From: an uncultured Clostridia bacterium
Lineage (GTDB): Bacteria; Bacillota; Clostridia; Christensenellales; Aristaeellaceae
Direction of reading: 5' to 3'
Length of the DNA stretch: 42,203 bases
Assembly: GCA_934615235.1 (NCBI GenBank)
Contig: CAKTTL010000014.1
Location: 1 to 42,203, forward strand
A program made the translations under genes and the position numbers. Below, piece after piece: positions 40,976-42,203 of this stretch (its first letter is position 1; each line of letters begins with the position of its first letter). The notes under the pieces are model-generated. The model ran no database searches and was not told the DNA's origin. It worked only from the letters and a program-made list of their open reading frames with translations.

Positions 40976-42154
40976 ATGAATCAACGGGATCTGGCAGAAA
41001 TCAAGCGCAGGCTGAATCCGGATCGTCGCAATCCATCGGTGATTCTCGGCTGCTATGTCAGCAGCGACGGCGAAGTGATTTCCACTTTTTCGCAGCCTGT
41101 TTTGACCATGCCGCAGGAAGAAAACGAAAAATACATGGCCATTTTCAAGCGGACGCTTTCCGGCACGCAGGGGCAGAACCTGCGGGAGATTGAATTCACG
41201 CCCGCGCAGGTGATGGAGAGCGAGGAGCATCAGCTGCTGACCGCGCTGCGCGAAAGCGCCCTGAAAGACCATGAAGCGGTTGAAAGCTTTTTTACGCGGG
41301 CGATCACGTATATTCACGCCATCGGCGCGGCGCAGGCGCAGTCTGTCGCCTCAGAGCAGGAAGGGCGGAATTATCTCGTCCTGCTCATGCACGACGGCTA
41401 CGACGTGCCCTACAAGGACGTCAACGGCGAAAACGACGCCGACCGCTCGGACGGCGTGTTCAACTATATCATTTGCAGCATTTGTCCCGTCAGGCAGACG
41501 AAGCCGGCGCTGAGCTATTTCACGGCGGAGAGCGAGTTCCACAGCCGCGCGGCGGAGTGGATGGTCGGCGCGCCGGAGTTGGGGTTCATGTTCCCGGCGT
41601 TTGAAGAGCGCGCGGCGAACCTGTACAAGGCGATGTTTTTCACCCGCGACAGCGGCAATATGCACGACGAGTTCGTCCGCGGCGTTTTTGGCGAGGAAGA
41701 ACCGCAGATGCCCGCCAAAGAGCAGGAGGAGGTCTTTCAGGCGATTCTGCAGGATACGCTGGAGGAAGAATGCAGCCTGGACGTGGTGCAGGCGGTGCAT
41801 GAAACCGTGCGTGGCATGATCGCCGAGCAGAAGGCGGACAAGACGGCCGAACCGCTGCAGCTGACCCGGCATGACGTAAAGAACGTGCTGGAGGAATGCG
41901 GCGTTTCGCAGGAGCGCGCGGAGGCGTTCGAGCAGAAGTATACGGAGACGTTCGGCGCGAATGCGGAAATCCCGGCTGTGAACGTCGTTCCTGCGCGAAA
42001 GTTTACCGTAACGACGCCGAGCGTAGTCATTCACGTGGATCCGGAGCACAGCGATCTGATCGAGACGCGCGTGATCGATGGGAAATGCTACATCATGGTG
42101 CTGGCGGATGGAAACGTCGAGGTGAACGGCGTGAACGTGCGGGTTGATGGGTGA
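40976..42154 (+). CDS. DUF4317-family protein
   Basis: A 392-residue cytoplasmic protein of the DUF4317 family. The start MNQRDLAEIKRRLNPDRRNP and LGCYVSSDGEVISTF match the family's N-terminus, and it runs full-length to a beta-rich end (KFTVTTPSVVIHVDPEHSDL, then VEVNGVNVRVDG). Function unknown; the family is largely clostridial. An in-frame ATG at 40952 is possible, but 40976 matches the family start and follows GAAGAGGGA. No signal peptide or TM segment. Confidence 0.9.
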   Translation: MNQRDLAEIKRRLNPDRRNPSVILGCYVSSDGEVISTFSQPVLTMPQEENEKYMAIFKRTLSGTQGQNLREIEFTPAQVMESEEHQLLTALRESALKDHEAVESFFTRAITYIHAIGAAQAQSVASEQEGRNYLVLLMHDGYDVPYKDVNGENDADRSDGVFNYIICSICPVRQTKPALSYFTAESEFHSRAAEWMVGAPELGFMFPAFEERAANLYKAMFFTRDSGNMHDEFVRGVFGEEEPQMPAKEQEEVFQAILQDTLEEECSLDVVQAVHETVRGMIAEQKADKTAEPLQLTRHDVKNVLEECGVSQERAEAFEQKYTETFGANAEIPAVNVVPARKFTVTTPSVVIHVDPEHSDLIETRVIDGKCYIMVLADGNVEVNGVNVRVDG

Positions 42155-42176
42155 AAGGAATTATAATAAAAGGCGG

Positions 42177-42203
42177 CGCTCTCTCCGGAGATTGGAGGGA
42201 GCG
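42177..42203 (+). terminator. Probable terminator, cut by window end
   Basis: CGCTCTCTCC (42177-42186) pairs over 10 positions with GGAGGGAGCG (42194-42203), one G-T pair included. The T-run that would confirm it lies outside the window. Confidence 0.65.

Overview
The window looks like chromosomal DNA of a moderately GC-rich, Gram-positive Clostridia-type gut bacterium (Bacillota; possibly the Christensenellales or a relative). This is inferred from gene content: LplB/YtcP-type oligosaccharide ABC cassettes with AraC-type membrane regulators, tandem feoA with a clostridial feoB, a DUF4317 protein, a zinc-ribbon (zf-trcl-like) protein, strong AGGAGG ribosome sites, TTGACA/TATAAT promoters with 17-bp spacing, and rho-independent terminators. 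I see no phage, plasmid, IS transposase or CRISPR array.

Layout. Positions 1-300 hold intergenic repeats. A GyrI-like gene (301-936) and an operon reading leftwards (6112 to 1044) follow: sugar-phosphate-isomerase-like TIM barrel, solute-binding protein, double-length permease and ATPase. This resembles Fbp/Afu-type importers, some of which carry hexose phosphates. Then comes carbohydrate cassette 1: an AraC-family membrane regulator (6227-8485, minus), divergent from two LplB/YtcP-type permeases, a binding protein and a 970-residue multidomain glycosidase-like protein (8735-15186). An AT-rich island and tRNA-Val(GAC) separate this from a PfkB kinase plus metallo-beta-lactamase-fold pair (15847-17370).

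The iron region (17424-21646) has a DtxR/MntR-like regulator divergent from feoA, feoA, feoB, a 44-residue FeoB-associated Cys-rich membrane peptide and a second DtxR-like winged-helix protein. GTTAG/CTAAC inverted repeats lie in both promoter-proximal gaps. Next are an SH3b/peptidoglycan-binding secreted protein, then two leftward units: an NAD-dependent epimerase, a small coiled-coil protein and a membrane protein; and a UspA-like protein with a two-TM protein. Copies of a 164-bp MITE-like palindromic repeat flank these units.

Carbohydrate cassette 2 (26882-36871) has a divergent, large polysaccharide-lyase-8-like protein with no signal peptide, an AraC-family membrane regulator broken by a frameshift at a run of 11 G, two permeases, a binding protein and an M14-like peptidase. 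The right end (37071-42154) carries the zinc-ribbon protein behind a structured leader, a PAP2 phosphatase, a GNAT acetyltransferase, an AlaX-type alanyl-tRNA editing protein, a YGG-repeat exported protein and a DUF4317 protein.

The theme is extracellular sensing and import of oligosaccharides followed by intracellular breakdown: each cassette pairs a transmembrane AraC sensor with an LplB/YtcP/binding-protein importer (no ATPase, presumably a shared MsmX-like one elsewhere) and one giant enzyme. The best leads for something new are the homopolymeric G tract that would switch the cassette-2 regulator on or off, the divergent PL8-like enzyme, the 970-residue protein, the structured leader at 36952-37050, and the palindromic repeat family.
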